Positions 8,753-18,187 of a stretch of 33,852 bases of DNA are shown here, piece by piece. The number at the start of each line of letters is the position of its first letter. Position 1 is the stretch's first letter. A program made the translations under genes and the position numbers. Source of the stretch: an uncultured Prochlorococcus sp. (GTDB lineage Bacteria; Cyanobacteriota; Cyanobacteriia; PCC-6307; Cyanobiaceae); contig CACARV010000008.1 in the NCBI GenBank assembly GCA_902535025.1, forward strand, positions 1-33,852, given 5' to 3'. The notes beneath the pieces were generated by a model. It had not been told where the DNA came from and searched no databases. It saw only the letters and a list, made by a program, of their open reading frames with translations.

Positions 8753-9820
8753 TTAGTAAGTGTAGCCTGCTACAAACAATTGCTCATCTGATGAAGGTTG
8801 AGATCCTGCTACATAGACACCTTTTGAAGCTTCAGAGTTTGCTTGAGCTCTTGCTATTAGTGCTTTTTGACCTCCGTCAACATCGCTTCCTTTCCAGGCC
8901 TTTAAGCAGGAGTGCTGTAATGCTCTTCCATAAGAGAATGAAACATTCCACAAAGCTTTCCTGTAAAGAGTGTTCATATTATTTAAATAAACAGAAGCAG
9001 CTTCTTCGCTTAACCCTCCTGATAAGAAAACTATTCCAGGAACAGATGCAGGAACGCATCTTTCCATAGTTCTGATCGTCATTTCAGCAACTTTCATAGG
9101 GTCGGCCTTTGTTGGACAATCTGCTCCATTGACGGTCATAGAGGGTTTTAATAGAGTTCCTTCTAGAAAAACTCCATTTGTTTGACAGGCAATATAAACC
9201 TGCTTTATTACCTCTGCTTGGACTTCGGCAGTTTTTTCAATAGTATGGTCGCCGTCCATTAAAATTTCAGGTTCAATAATTGGTACCAAACCAGATTCTT
9301 GAACTGATCTTGCATACCTTGCTAATCCCCAAGCATTCTCTTGAATTGATAGTTTTGAAGGACAACCATCATTTGTAATTTGCAGAACTGCTCTCCACTT
9401 TGCAAATCTTGCACCTTGTTCATAATATTTTGTTGCTCTTTCAACTAGCCCGTCTAGACCAGAGCAAAAAGTTTCTACATCTCCTCCTCCAGGAAGCGGA
9501 TTTAGACCTTTATCGACTTTAATACCTGGAATAATACCTAAATCATTTAGTTTCTTAACCATTGACTCACCATCTTGGTGATTCTGATAAAGAGTTTCTT
9601 CGAAGAGGATTGCTCCACTTATATATTTACCGAGACCTTCTGTGGTAAAAAGCATTCCTCTATATGCCTTCCTATTGTCTTCAGTATTCTCAACGCCAAT
9701 TCCAGCGAGTCTTTTACCTACTGTTTTGGTGGATTCATCTACCGCTAATATCCCTTTTCCTTTAGAAGCTAGTAATTGAGCATTCTCTTTAAGCTCATTT
9801 TTGTAATAATTTAAAGCCAT
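8753..9820 (-). CDS. fda: Fructose-bisphosphate aldolase, class I
   Basis: A 355-residue Schiff-base aldolase, unrelated in mechanism and fold family to the class II enzyme next door. The N-terminal GKGILAVDESTKTVGKRL, the VDKGL lysine motif near residue 102-105, the acidic IIEPEIL at 181-187 and the Schiff-base lysine in LLKPSMT (Lys225) are all present, followed by FLSGGLSEE. The C-terminus ends in Tyr (VAGYTY), as in other class I aldolases where this tail enters the active site. Same reaction as the class II enzyme; being metal-free, it could cover conditions where divalent metal is scarce, which is inference. Confidence 0.96.
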   Translation of the reverse strand: MALNYYKNELKENAQLLASKGKGILAVDESTKTVGKRLAGIGVENTEDNRKAYRGMLFTTEGLGKYISGAILFEETLYQNHQDGESMVKKLNDLGIIPGIKVDKGLNPLPGGGDVETFCSGLDGLVERATKYYEQGARFAKWRAVLQITNDGCPSKLSIQENAWGLARYARSVQESGLVPIIEPEILMDGDHTIEKTAEVQAEVIKQVYIACQTNGVFLEGTLLKPSMTVNGADCPTKADPMKVAEMTIRTMERCVPASVPGIVFLSGGLSEEAASVYLNNMNTLYRKALWNVSFSYGRALQHSCLKAWKGSDVDGGQKALIARAQANSEASKGVYVAGSQPSSDEQLFVAGYTY

Positions 9821-9923
9821 TCTTTAATAATTCAGTTCAATTGATTTTTCCAGAATATGAAAAAAAAATAAAATCAATTCAATACTTTATCGGGTGATAA
9901 TTGATACTTATAAATGTATAGCC

Positions 9924-11021
9924 TTAAATTTTGATTCTTAATCCGCTTTTCCAAGATTCTCTTATAGCTTCGCAAACTTTATGACTGGCAAGTCCTTCGC
10001 ATAATCCTGGAATGATAGGTGTTTTATTAAAAATACTCTCAGCCCATAAATTTTGAATTCTTAAAACTGGAGCTATTCTTCCATCTGTCCATGTTTTTTC
10101 AAAATTAAAACTTGAATCTGCAGTTAGATTTTGTATTTTATTTTCGTTGTTTGAATATTTCAAATTAAAACCATGGACATAATCTTTTTGGTTCTCGCTC
10201 GTAAGAATAAGTGAACCTTCGCTTCCATATATTTCCAAACTAAAGCCTCTACCGTTTTTAGAAATCGAAGATAGAGATACCTGACATGGTATGGGGTTGG
10301 AGCCGTAGTTTGATATTTCTATATTAGCGAGACAAACATCCTCGCTAGTAACATCATTTAGATCACATGAATTAGGTAAAGGTCTTTTTTTGATTGATGT
10401 TGCTAACTTACCAGATACACTTATTGATTCTCCAAAAAACCAATTCAACATGTCAAAAGCATGAGTACCTAAGGCGCCAAGAACTCCTCCACCTTTTTCT
10501 TCCAAAGAATACCAATTCCAAGCTCTTTTAGGGTCAGATCTGCTACCCATCAACCAATCTAATTTGATTAAATATATTTCTCCTAAAATATTTTCATCAA
10601 TCAGCTTTTTTGTTTGAAGAAAAAGGGGTACTGCTCTATATTCAAAATCAACACATACGCTTAAGTTATTGATCAAAGATATCCTCTGAAGTTCTTCTAT
10701 TTCAAAGGACGATATTGAAACGGGTTTTTCTAGTAGCAAATTTTTATTATTCTCAAGCGCCCTTTTTGCTAATTTAAATCTTGATTCAGGAGGGGTAGCA
10801 ATAATAATCCCATCAATTTCCTGAGATTTAACTAAGTCTTCCCAATCATGAAAAAAATCTAAGCCTGTTTCTTTTTCTAATATTGATTTTTGTTTTTTCT
10901 CATAATGATAAATAGCTACAGGAGTTAAATAATCAGACTCTTTTAATGCTTCTAAATGAACTTTTTTACCAAATCCTAGTCCAGCGATTGCTATTTTTAG
11001 CTTTTTATTTTTAATGTTCAT
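9924..11021 (-). CDS. Gfo/Idh/MocA-family NAD(P)-dependent oxidoreductase
   Basis: A 365-residue sugar-type dehydrogenase. The N-terminal Rossmann domain carries the dinucleotide loop GLGFGKKVHLEAL (about 15-27), and the LLEKPVS motif at about 97 holds the family's conserved Lys-Pro. The C-terminal alpha/beta domain contains the KGGGVLGALGTHAFDMLNWFFG stretch with the likely catalytic region. The substrate cannot be read from sequence; relatives act on inositols, glucose-fructose, biliverdin or nucleotide sugars. It sits 2 bases after the secreted-protein gene upstream of it and so is probably cotranscribed with that gene and accD. Confidence 0.85.
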   Translation of the reverse strand: MNIKNKKLKIAIAGLGFGKKVHLEALKESDYLTPVAIYHYEKKQKSILEKETGLDFFHDWEDLVKSQEIDGIIIATPPESRFKLAKRALENNKNLLLEKPVSISSFEIEELQRISLINNLSVCVDFEYRAVPLFLQTKKLIDENILGEIYLIKLDWLMGSRSDPKRAWNWYSLEEKGGGVLGALGTHAFDMLNWFFGESISVSGKLATSIKKRPLPNSCDLNDVTSEDVCLANIEISNYGSNPIPCQVSLSSISKNGRGFSLEIYGSEGSLILTSENQKDYVHGFNLKYSNNENKIQNLTADSSFNFEKTWTDGRIAPVLRIQNLWAESIFNKTPIIPGLCEGLASHKVCEAIRESWKSGLRIKI

Positions 11022-11023
11022 TC

Positions 11024-11416
11024 TTATCCATTAATAAACTCTGAACAACTATTTTCAATAACAACATCTATCAGTTCATCATTATTAGAAGTTTGCCATT
11101 TAGAATTAAATTGAGGTATTCCATTTATTGAAGTATCTTTGAACTTTTTATCATCACAATTAATTCTCATTACGTAAAGTGATAACTCTCCATCATTATT
11201 TGCATTAGTTGGATTCTTAAAGAACTTTGTTAAAACACTTATTTCACCATTTGGAAGTTGCTTAATACTTCCTTTATCGAGCCATTCTTTTCCTTCACCA
11301 TTCTCTTTAAGGAGAACCCAATCAACATTTTCTAATGCATATGAATAGGAAGCGAAATTTAAAATAAATAAATAAATGCTTAAAGAAAAACAAAATAAAT
11401 TAGAAATTATTCTCAT
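11024..11416 (-). CDS. Exported hypothetical protein (130 aa), possibly adhesin-E-like
   Basis: A small secreted protein. The N-terminus is a clear signal peptide (hydrophobic FCFSLSIYLFILNFA, probable cleavage after SYSYA at residue 27). The mature 103 residues begin DWVLLKENGEGKEWLDKGSIKQLPNGEISVLTKFF. The pattern of a Trp-Val strand, an Asp-x-Gly-Ser-Ile element and a late pair of cysteines (MRINCDDK and IENSCSEF) resembles the surface-adhesin-E/CNP1-like group, but I would hold that lightly. It lies one base from accD and 2 bases from the oxidoreductase gene, all on the minus strand. Confidence 0.72.
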   Translation of the reverse strand: MRIISNLFCFSLSIYLFILNFASYSYALENVDWVLLKENGEGKEWLDKGSIKQLPNGEISVLTKFFKNPTNANNDGELSLYVMRINCDDKKFKDTSINGIPQFNSKWQTSNNDELIDVVIENSCSEFING

Positions 11417-11417
11417 T

Positions 11418-12299
11418 TTATAAATTTGTTTCTGAAAGTTCTTTTACACCATGGATTTTTAAAATTTTAGTCAAAGTAGTCTTGAGATCTTTCCTTTTCA
11501 CAATTACATCAACAAAACCATGCTCGAGAAGATATTCAGCTGTTTGAAAATTATCGGGTAATTTTTCTCTTAATGTCTGTTCAATAACTCTTCTTCCCGC
11601 AAACCCAATAAGAGCTTTAGGTTCTGCTAAAATTAAATCACCTAACATCGCGAAGCTGGCTGTTACCCCTCCAGTAGTTGGATGAGTTAATAATGGCATA
11701 TAGAGAAGATTTTTTTCTTTATGTTTTTTGAGTGCTCCCGATATCTTTGCCATTTGCATGAGACTTAACATCCCTTCTTGCATCCTTGCCCCACCCGATG
11801 CACAAACAATAAGAATTGGATAATTTTCTAAAGTTGCTCTCTCAATTATCCTTGTAATTTTTTCACCAACTACTGAACCCATAGATCCCCCCATAAATCT
11901 AAAATCCATAACAGCTAATGCTAAAGGCATTGAATTTACAGAACAAAAACCTGTTATGACCCCATCTCTTAAACCTGTGCCTGCTTGACTTTCTTTAATT
12001 CGATCAGCATAAGACCTTCTATCTTTAAAACCTAAAGGATCTGTAGGACTTAGTGAAATATCAAACTCTTTGAATGAATTTTTATCAGCAATTATATTTA
12101 TCCTTTCATCGCTATTAATCCTATTGTGGTGACCACAATTACTACAAACATTGAAATTCGAAATTAGGTCTTTTCTATAGGCTACTTGCGAACATTCTGA
12201 ACATTTAACCCACAATCCATCACCCTCGTCAGTATCTTGCGAAACTTTTCCAACAAATTGATCTTTACGCCTTGCGGCAAACCAGTCGATTAATGACAC
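11418..12299 (-). CDS. accD: Acetyl-CoA carboxylase carboxyltransferase, beta subunit
   Basis: A 293-residue carboxyltransferase beta subunit, which with AccA moves the carboxyl group from biotin to acetyl-CoA to give malonyl-CoA, the first step of fatty acid synthesis. The N-terminal zinc ribbon is intact: Cys33-x2-Cys36 (CSEC) and Cys52-x2-Cys55 (CSNC). The crotonase-like core shows [20 protein letters not shown], then [20 protein letters not shown] and [18 protein letters not shown], the acyl-CoA-binding and oxyanion loops. Length is normal. It is the first gene of a close minus-strand set with the secreted protein and the oxidoreductase. 139 bases separate it from prk. Confidence 0.97.
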   Translation of the reverse strand: MSLIDWFAARRKDQFVGKVSQDTDEGDGLWVKCSECSQVAYRKDLISNFNVCSNCGHHNRINSDERINIIADKNSFKEFDISLSPTDPLGFKDRRSYADRIKESQAGTGLRDGVITGFCSVNSMPLALAVMDFRFMGGSMGSVVGEKITRIIERATLENYPILIVCASGGARMQEGMLSLMQMAKISGALKKHKEKNLLYMPLLTHPTTGGVTASFAMLGDLILAEPKALIGFAGRRVIEQTLREKLPDNFQTAEYLLEHGFVDVIVKRKDLKTTLTKILKIHGVKELSETNL

Positions 12300-12438
12300 A
12301 ACGTTACCTTTTTTTCTATTTAAATCTAACTAAGGTACTTTTATCAAGAAAGTTATATAAATATTTGAGATTTCATAGATTAGGAAGACCTTAATCCTTT
12401 TAAAAATATAAGTATTTGAGTTGATAATTGGAAATTAA

Positions 12439-13338
12439 TTATCCTTTATTTTTCTCCTCAATCATTTTATGAATTATTGGAGTAAGAATAAGCTCCATTG
12501 CGAAACCCATTTTCCCACCATTTACAACGATACTGGTTGGACTTGACATGAATGAATCGTGAATCATTCCAAGCAAGTATTGAAAATCAATTCCCCATTT
12601 TTCTCTCGCCCCTTTTCTGAAATGTATGATCACAAAGCTCTCGTCAGGAGTTGGAATATTCCTGCATATGAAAGGATTGGAAGTGTCAATTGTGGGAATT
12701 CTCTGGAAATTAATATCGGTTTTACTGAATTGTGGACAAATATGATTTATATAATCAGGCATTCTTCTCAATATAGTATCCACAATAGTTTCAGCTGAGT
12801 AACCTCTTTCTGCATTATCTCTATGGATTTTTTGAATCCACTCTAAATTTGTTATTGGTACAACTCCAACAAGTAAATCAGCATAAGATGCCACATTGTA
12901 TCCATCACCTTCTACACCGCCATGTAAACCTTCATAAAAAAGTACGTCTGTTCCCTCAGGAATATCTTCCCATGGAGTAAATTGTCCTGGTTCTAATGAT
13001 GTCCCTAGTCTTGTATTATGCTCTTCCGCTTCTTCAGGACTATGAAGGTAATATCTTTTCTTCCCTCCTCCAGTTTCTCCATAGATTTTAAAAAGTTCCT
13101 CTAGTTTGTCAAAAAGATTAGCCTCTGGACCAAAGTGTGAAAAATTTTCACCTTTTGAAAGGGCCTCTGCCATAGCTTTTTTCATAGGCATTCTCTCAAA
13201 CCTGTGGTAACTATCACCTTCTACAACTGCGGGAACAATATCTTCTCTGGCAAAAATATGCTCAAAGGCTCTTTTTACTGTGCTTGTTCCTGCTCCTGAA
13301 GATCCTGTTACAGCGACTACTGGATGACGTTTTGACAT
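12439..13338 (-). CDS. prk: Phosphoribulokinase, proteobacterial (class I) type
   Basis: Phosphorylates ribulose 5-phosphate to ribulose 1,5-bisphosphate, the CO2 acceptor for RuBisCO. The 299-residue protein has P-loop GSSGAGTS (12-19), Asp42 in VVEGDSYHRF (the position of the catalytic base in Rhodobacter PRK), YEGLHGG and the INLEWIQKIHRD-like TNLEWIQKIHRD motif. Its length and sequence resemble octameric proteobacterial PRKs, not the longer redox-controlled cyanobacterial/plant enzyme. There is no cysteine before about residue 200; the only two are in HICPQF and FICRNI. The regulatory P-loop cysteine pair is therefore absent. A 90-base gap separates it from leuB. Confidence 0.94.
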   Translation of the reverse strand: MSKRHPVVAVTGSSGAGTSTVKRAFEHIFAREDIVPAVVEGDSYHRFERMPMKKAMAEALSKGENFSHFGPEANLFDKLEELFKIYGETGGGKKRYYLHSPEEAEEHNTRLGTSLEPGQFTPWEDIPEGTDVLFYEGLHGGVEGDGYNVASYADLLVGVVPITNLEWIQKIHRDNAERGYSAETIVDTILRRMPDYINHICPQFSKTDINFQRIPTIDTSNPFICRNIPTPDESFVIIHFRKGAREKWGIDFQYLLGMIHDSFMSSPTSIVVNGGKMGFAMELILTPIIHKMIEEKNKG

Positions 13339-13428
13339 TTTTAAAAAACAATATCTAATGATTCTGACAGGTCATATGCCAACTTTATGTTCAACTTAAA
13401 AATATTTTTTTATTTATTAATTTTTTTT

Positions 13429-14502
13429 TTAAATTTCAGCTATTATTTTATCTCCGATTTCACTGCAAGATAAAACTTCAGAAGACCCATCAGCTAGATC
13501 GGCTGTTCTAAATCCGTTTGATAAAACTTTATCAATAGCAGTTTCTAAATTTTCTGCGGCTTCTTCTTCACTTAATCCAATTTTTAACATCATGGAAGCG
13601 GATAAAAGCATTGCAATAGGATTTGCTATGTTTTTACCAGCTATATCAGGAGCTGAACCATGAACCGGTTCAAAAACTCCTGGCCCATTATTGTTTAGAG
13701 AAGCAGATGGAAGCATACCAATAGAACCGGTTAACATTGCGGCTAAGTCGCTTAAAATATCACCAAATAAATTACTAGTTAAAATCACATCAAATTGACT
13801 AGGATCTCTTACTAATTGCATTGCTGCATTGTCAACGTACATATTGCTTAGAGATATATTTTTATCTTTTGAGGTGATACTTTGAACTGTATCTCTCCAC
13901 AATTGACTAACCTCAAGAACGTTTGATTTATCAACAGAACATATTTTTTTATTTCTTTGGTTAGCAATTTTTATTGCTATTTCAGTTATTCTTTCGATTT
14001 CGGCCGAATCATAAACCATCGTATTGAAAGCTTTTGGGATTTTCGTATTTGTTATATGTCCTCTTGGTTTTCCAAAATAAATACCCCCTATTAATTCTCT
14101 TACAACGATAAGATCTACTTTCTCAACGATTTCTTTTTTTAATGTACTTGCATCTAAGAGAGATTTTCTTATTTTGACAGGCCTGATATTTGCAAAAAGA
14201 TTGAGGGCAGATCTTAACTTTAGTAACCCACTTTCTGGCCTTAATTCTCTAGCAAGAAAGTCATATTTAATATCACCAACACATGCTAAAAGTACAGCAT
14301 CACTTTTTTTGCATTGATCTAGTGTCTCATCGGGAGCAGGGGTCCCATATTTTTCATAAGCTATCCCTCCAAATAATTTTTCAATAATCTCAATATCGAA
14401 ATTATGATTTTTTGAAAGATTTTTTAAAACTTTTTTTGAAACTTCTGAAATTTCTGGTCCAATCCCGTCTCCTGATAATAAAACAATCCTATATTTCTTC
14501 AT
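13429..14502 (-). CDS. leuB: 3-isopropylmalate dehydrogenase
   Basis: Oxidises and decarboxylates 3-isopropylmalate to 2-oxoisocaproate with NAD, the third step of leucine synthesis. A 357-residue member of the isocitrate/isopropylmalate dehydrogenase family. GDGIGPE opens the protein; VVRELIGGIYFGKPRG is the IPMDH-specific substrate loop; VDKSNVLEVSQLWR holds the catalytic lysine; the Mg-binding LFGDILSDLAAML and the NAD-binding GVFEPVHGSAPDIAGKNIANP are complete. It follows lpxD by 28 bases on the same strand. Confidence 0.97.
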   Translation of the reverse strand: MKKYRIVLLSGDGIGPEISEVSKKVLKNLSKNHNFDIEIIEKLFGGIAYEKYGTPAPDETLDQCKKSDAVLLACVGDIKYDFLARELRPESGLLKLRSALNLFANIRPVKIRKSLLDASTLKKEIVEKVDLIVVRELIGGIYFGKPRGHITNTKIPKAFNTMVYDSAEIERITEIAIKIANQRNKKICSVDKSNVLEVSQLWRDTVQSITSKDKNISLSNMYVDNAAMQLVRDPSQFDVILTSNLFGDILSDLAAMLTGSIGMLPSASLNNNGPGVFEPVHGSAPDIAGKNIANPIAMLLSASMMLKIGLSEEEAAENLETAIDKVLSNGFRTADLADGSSEVLSCSEIGDKIIAEI

Positions 14503-14530
14503 TTAAATTTTTGTTTAATAGAACAATAAA

Positions 14531-15565
14531 TTATTGCTTGTCTAATTGTCTAAGTTTTTTTGCTAATTCTGGCAATTTTTTAAAAATACTTGAACTCCTT
14601 AGCCATGATTTATTTTCCATCGCTGGGAAACCACTAATTACCTTGCCATCTTCTACGTCACAATGGATCCCGCATTTTGAACTCGCTATGACATTATTTC
14701 CAACTTTTACTCTATTATTAACTCCCACTTGCCCTGCTAAAATGACACCATTTCCAATATTTGCTCCTCCAGCGATACCAACTTGAGCTGCAAATGCACA
14801 ATTCTTTCCAATTTTAACTCCATGACCTATTTGTACTAAATTATCCAACTTTGTTCCCTCATCAATAAAAGTAAATCCTACTGCGGGTCTATCAATACAA
14901 CAATTCGTTCCAATTTCTACAAAACTCATTATTTTTACACCACCTTTTTGAGGCATCTTTACCCATTTGCCGTCTTTAGGGATAAAACCAAATCCCTCTG
15001 ATCCAATAACTGAATTTGAATTAATTACACAATTGTTTTTTATAGTAGTATTTTCGTAAATAACACAATTTGGATGAATTGTATTATTATTTCCTATTCG
15101 AACATTTCCTAAAATTGATGACCCAGGAAGAATATGATTATTATCACCAATTACTGTACTTTCTCCAATATAGACATTAGCTCCAATATGGCAATCTGCT
15201 CCAATTATTGCTGTTTTATCTATAAATGCTGAAGCGTGAATTCCTGGTTTGAAATTGATAGTTTTATATAAACAATTCAATACTTCTGCAAATGCAATTC
15301 TTGGATTTTTAACGATTATGTTTGATATATTGAGTTTCTTAAGAGCATTAACGATTTCATCGTTGTTAGAAGTTATTATTGCTGACGCTTTAGTTTGATC
15401 TAATTTTTCTTTAAGGATATTATTTTCTTCTAAAAAAGATATTTGATGTTTATCTGCAGTCTCTAATGAAGCAGCATCATCTATATTTAAATCTTTAAAA
15501 ATATTTGCACTAATAAAATTTGAATTTCCTTTTTTTATTAGATCAACTAAATCACTTAAAAGCAT
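14531..15565 (-). CDS. lpxD: UDP-3-O-(3-hydroxyacyl)glucosamine N-acyltransferase
   Basis: A 344-residue left-handed beta-helix acyltransferase that adds the amide-linked 3-hydroxy fatty acid in lipid A synthesis. The N-terminal uridine-binding LpxD domain covers about residues 1-100. It is followed by many hexapeptide repeats (for example AIIGADCHIGANVYIGEST, GNVRIGNNNTIHPNCVIYE) and the catalytic His in LVQIGHGVKIGKN. The IGSEGFGFIPKDG motif is specific to LpxD. Presence implies an outer membrane with lipid A. It lies between proB (20 bases) and leuB (28 bases) in a long minus-strand run. Confidence 0.94.
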   Translation of the reverse strand: MLLSDLVDLIKKGNSNFISANIFKDLNIDDAASLETADKHQISFLEENNILKEKLDQTKASAIITSNNDEIVNALKKLNISNIIVKNPRIAFAEVLNCLYKTINFKPGIHASAFIDKTAIIGADCHIGANVYIGESTVIGDNNHILPGSSILGNVRIGNNNTIHPNCVIYENTTIKNNCVINSNSVIGSEGFGFIPKDGKWVKMPQKGGVKIMSFVEIGTNCCIDRPAVGFTFIDEGTKLDNLVQIGHGVKIGKNCAFAAQVGIAGGANIGNGVILAGQVGVNNRVKVGNNVIASSKCGIHCDVEDGKVISGFPAMENKSWLRSSSIFKKLPELAKKLRQLDKQ

Positions 15566-15584
15566 TTTTCAGTTTTAATTTTTT

Positions 15585-16667
15585 CTAAGAGAGTGCAAGA
15601 ACATCTCTGTGTACGACGATTATTGAGGAGTTGTTATTTTCTTTATTATTTAAGATACTTCTTAATTTGTCGCTACTTATTGATACTAAACCTTTTGCAA
15701 CTTCTTTATCATTTGTATTTACTATTTTAACTGCCTGATTAACCGTAAAGTTTCCTTCTACATTCTTAACACCAACCGCTAAAAGTGAGGCACCTTTTTT
15801 TTTAATTGCAAAAGAAGCACCATCATCTAAAGTGATTTTCCCTACTGTTTGAATTGCATGGGAAAGCCAACTTTTTTTGTTTCCTATAGGTTTTTCTACT
15901 GGATAAAATAAAGTTCCAATTTTATTATCATTAAAAATTTCAATTAAGTTTTTTTGATTAGTTCCATCAACCAGTTGGACTTCAACTCCTCCTTTTGTTG
16001 CTATTTCTGCAGAAATTAATTTTGTAGAAATACCTCCTGTTCCCCATTCATTATTTAAGTTTTGGATATTTTTATCTTTAATTTCTTTCAATTCACTATT
16101 ATGAACTTCTTTAATAGGTTGCGCATCTTTATTATTACGAGGATCTTTTGAGTATAGATTTTCAATATCGGTTAATAAAATAAGCTTGTTAGCATTTATA
16201 GCTAGGGCAACTAATGCAGAGAGGGTATCATTATCGCCATATTTAAGCTCTTCATTTGCTACGGTATCATTCTCATTTACAATTGGAATAACATTCAAAT
16301 CGATTAATTTTTTTAAAGTTTTTGAAGCGTTATTAAATGATTCTCGTGAATTGAAATCAGCTTTAGTTATTAAAATTTGAGCAATATTATGACCTAATTT
16401 ATTAAATACTTTATCGTACAAGGACATTAAATTAACTTGACCTACCGCAGCAGTAGCTTGAAGAGTACTTAAATCATTTGGTCTCGTTTTAATATTTAAT
16501 TTTTGGCAACCTAATCCAACTGCTCCACTAGTTACTAAAATTAATTTGTTTCCTCTTGAAAGAAAATCTGTAAAGGATCTAGAAAGGTTTTCAATAACTT
16601 CTTCAGTAGTTAATTCCTCTGTGCCTCTTAAAATACTAGTACCAATTTTTATAACCCAAGTTTTCAT
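15585..16667 (-). CDS. proB: Glutamate 5-kinase
   Basis: Phosphorylates glutamate to glutamate 5-phosphate, the first step of proline synthesis. The 360-residue protein begins with the amino acid kinase core: [22 protein letters not shown], the VNENDTVA substrate loop, [13 protein letters not shown] and the [15 protein letters not shown] nucleotide-binding region. A C-terminal PUA domain (about residue 275 to the end, starting near [24 protein letters not shown]) is present, as in full-length bacterial ProB. Its start overlaps the end of the upstream HAD gene by 4 bases, so translation is probably coupled. Confidence 0.96.
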   Translation of the reverse strand: MKTWVIKIGTSILRGTEELTTEEVIENLSRSFTDFLSRGNKLILVTSGAVGLGCQKLNIKTRPNDLSTLQATAAVGQVNLMSLYDKVFNKLGHNIAQILITKADFNSRESFNNASKTLKKLIDLNVIPIVNENDTVANEELKYGDNDTLSALVALAINANKLILLTDIENLYSKDPRNNKDAQPIKEVHNSELKEIKDKNIQNLNNEWGTGGISTKLISAEIATKGGVEVQLVDGTNQKNLIEIFNDNKIGTLFYPVEKPIGNKKSWLSHAIQTVGKITLDDGASFAIKKKGASLLAVGVKNVEGNFTVNQAVKIVNTNDKEVAKGLVSISSDKLRSILNNKENNNSSIIVVHRDVLALS

Positions 16668-17158
16668 TTTATAAAATGAGAAATTAATTTTTCTATTGTC
16701 AAAGTTAAATTTAATTTTATAGGCAAGCCATCTTTATTTAATCGCTTAACTAATATCGTTTTTATATTACATCTATTCCCAACAATAATATCTGTAAATA
16801 TTCTGTCGCCAATAATAGCTATATTTTTTGGATCAATGCCAATTTCTTTGATGGCAGAAAAAGTTACTTTTTTGCTTGGTTTTGATGCATTGTGTTTGTA
16901 CCTTAAATTTAATTCTTTCGCTATTTTTGCGATTCTTTTTTTTGATGGATTGTTACTTATTAGATATAAGGTGAAAAGTTTTTTAGATTCTATGATCCAA
17001 TTTTTTACAGCTTTTGGGATCATATTTGATTTTCTATTTACTAGAGTCCCATCTACGTCTAATAATAAAGAATGAATTCCTTTTTTTTGTAACTCATATT
17101 GAGAAATTGCGTATATTGGTAAGTTTGAATCCCAATTGACGTTTAGGATAGATCTCAT
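16664..17158 (-). CDS. YqeG-like HAD-superfamily phosphatase
   Basis: A short HAD hydrolase of the YqeG/PGP1 type, whose mitochondrial relatives dephosphorylate phosphatidylglycerophosphate. From the start chosen here, the nucleophile motif is [10 protein letters not shown] (Asp34, Asp36), followed by [12 protein letters not shown] (motif II), KPSKKV (motif III Lys) and [17 protein letters not shown] (motif IV). I start at ATG 17158, 4 bases after the upstream stop, giving 164 residues; an ATG at 17194 adds 12 residues but overlaps the upstream gene by 32 bases. PgsA lies elsewhere in the window, so a role in phosphatidylglycerol synthesis is plausible but inferred. Confidence 0.83.
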   Translation of the reverse strand: MRSILNVNWDSNLPIYAISQYELQKKGIHSLLLDVDGTLVNRKSNMIPKAVKNWIIESKKLFTLYLISNNPSKKRIAKIAKELNLRYKHNASKPSKKVTFSAIKEIGIDPKNIAIIGDRIFTDIIVGNRCNIKTILVKRLNKDGLPIKLNLTLTIEKLISHFIK

Positions 17159-17162
17159 TATT

Positions 17163-17699
17163 TTAAGAACTACTTTTTTCAAGCTCAGTTTCAATCAAAG
17201 GTTGAATTTTATCGAATTCATCATCTTCAACTAATAAGGCACCTTTATCTTTCAATTTACCCACTATAAAAAAAGGATCTAGTGGAATATATAAGCCATA
17301 TTCTTGGTCAAAAAGATTAAAGTTAACAAGCAATTCATAACTCTCACTATCATCATCGACGTAGTCTTCTTCTAATTCATCGTAAATTGGTTCTTCTAGT
17401 TCTCCTGATACTGTAAGTGTAACTGCTGATCTGATGAGTCTTAAATCATGTTCTTGAAGAACAGCTTCAGCATTTTTTAGTATTTGTTCATTTTTATCTA
17501 TTTTTTCAATTATTTCAGGTTCACCTGTTTCATTTATTTTGATAAGACTTACTGGTGTATCAACTGGTGTTAATAAAGCATATTCTTGGCCTTCAACACT
17601 TACTAATTGTTCAAGATAACAAAATAGCTCGTTTCCATTTGAGTCATTTAGTAAAAGAGTCTGTGCATCATAATTATCATTTGAGTTGGCTTCTTTCAT
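17163..17699 (-). CDS. DUF3727/DUF1292-type conserved protein
   Basis: A 178-residue acidic protein of a family found in cyanobacteria and plastids. The N-terminal half has DUF1292-like strands (LLLNDSNGNELFCYLEQLVSVEGQEYALLTPVDTPV is the pattern, residues about 15-49). The second half has an acidic loop (EELEEDYVDDDSE) and a hydrophobic beta stretch YGLYIPLDPFFIVGKLKDKG. No catalytic motif is apparent and function is not known to me. It lies 26 bases after ruvX and 4 bases before the YqeG-like gene in the minus-strand run. Confidence 0.72.
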   Translation of the reverse strand: MKEANSNDNYDAQTLLLNDSNGNELFCYLEQLVSVEGQEYALLTPVDTPVSLIKINETGEPEIIEKIDKNEQILKNAEAVLQEHDLRLIRSAVTLTVSGELEEPIYDELEEDYVDDDSESYELLVNFNLFDQEYGLYIPLDPFFIVGKLKDKGALLVEDDEFDKIQPLIETELEKSSS

Positions 17700-17725
17700 T
17701 TAAAAATTATCTATCCTTTTTAATA

Positions 17726-18187
17726 CTAATATTTTATCTGACGTTTACCAGCTATTTCTTTTAATTCAGGACCCTCTTCGATCCATTGTTCAAGTATTAT
17801 TTTTGCTGAAAAGCTATCAATCAATCCGGATTTATCTTTTCTTATTCCAAATCTATCTGATGATTCCCAAGTTGAACTATGTTCGTTGACGTAAGAAAAT
17901 GGAAGCTTTAATTCATTTGAAAGTAATTGACCGTAATTTTTACAGTCAATAGCTTGAGTGGTCATTTGACCTTCCTCATCTAGTGGAATACCAACAATAA
18001 ACCCAGTCAAATTTAATTCATTTATATAATTTCTAATGATTTTAATCTCTTGATTATTTTCAAACCTTTTTACTGCCGGAAGTATGTTTGATGTTATGCA
18101 TAGGGGATCACAATAAGCTAATCCTATTCTTTTGGTTCCTATATCCAAACTCAAAATTGATTTGGGTTTGGGTTTGCAAAATTTCAC
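17726..18187 (-). CDS. ruvX: YqgF/RuvX Holliday-junction resolvase-like nuclease
   Basis: A 153-residue RNase H-fold nuclease of the YqgF family, implicated in pre-16S rRNA 5'-end processing and Holliday-junction resolution. The acidic residues are in place: Asp15 in [12 protein letters not shown], Glu102 in [11 protein letters not shown] and Asp124 in [12 protein letters not shown]. The [11 protein letters not shown] motif is also typical. Its start overlaps the GNAT-like gene's stop by 4 bases. Confidence 0.92.
   Translation of the reverse strand: MKFCKPKPKSILSLDIGTKRIGLAYCDPLCITSNILPAVKRFENNQEIKIIRNYINELNLTGFIVGIPLDEEGQMTTQAIDCKNYGQLLSNELKLPFSYVNEHSSTWESSDRFGIRKDKSGLIDSFSAKIILEQWIEEGPELKEIAGKRQIKY

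Noticed and set aside
12423-12443. GATAATT/AATTATC inverted repeat at the prk stop as a terminator
   Set aside because: No T-run follows on the minus strand and the stem is entirely weak pairs, so it may be chance in AT-rich DNA.
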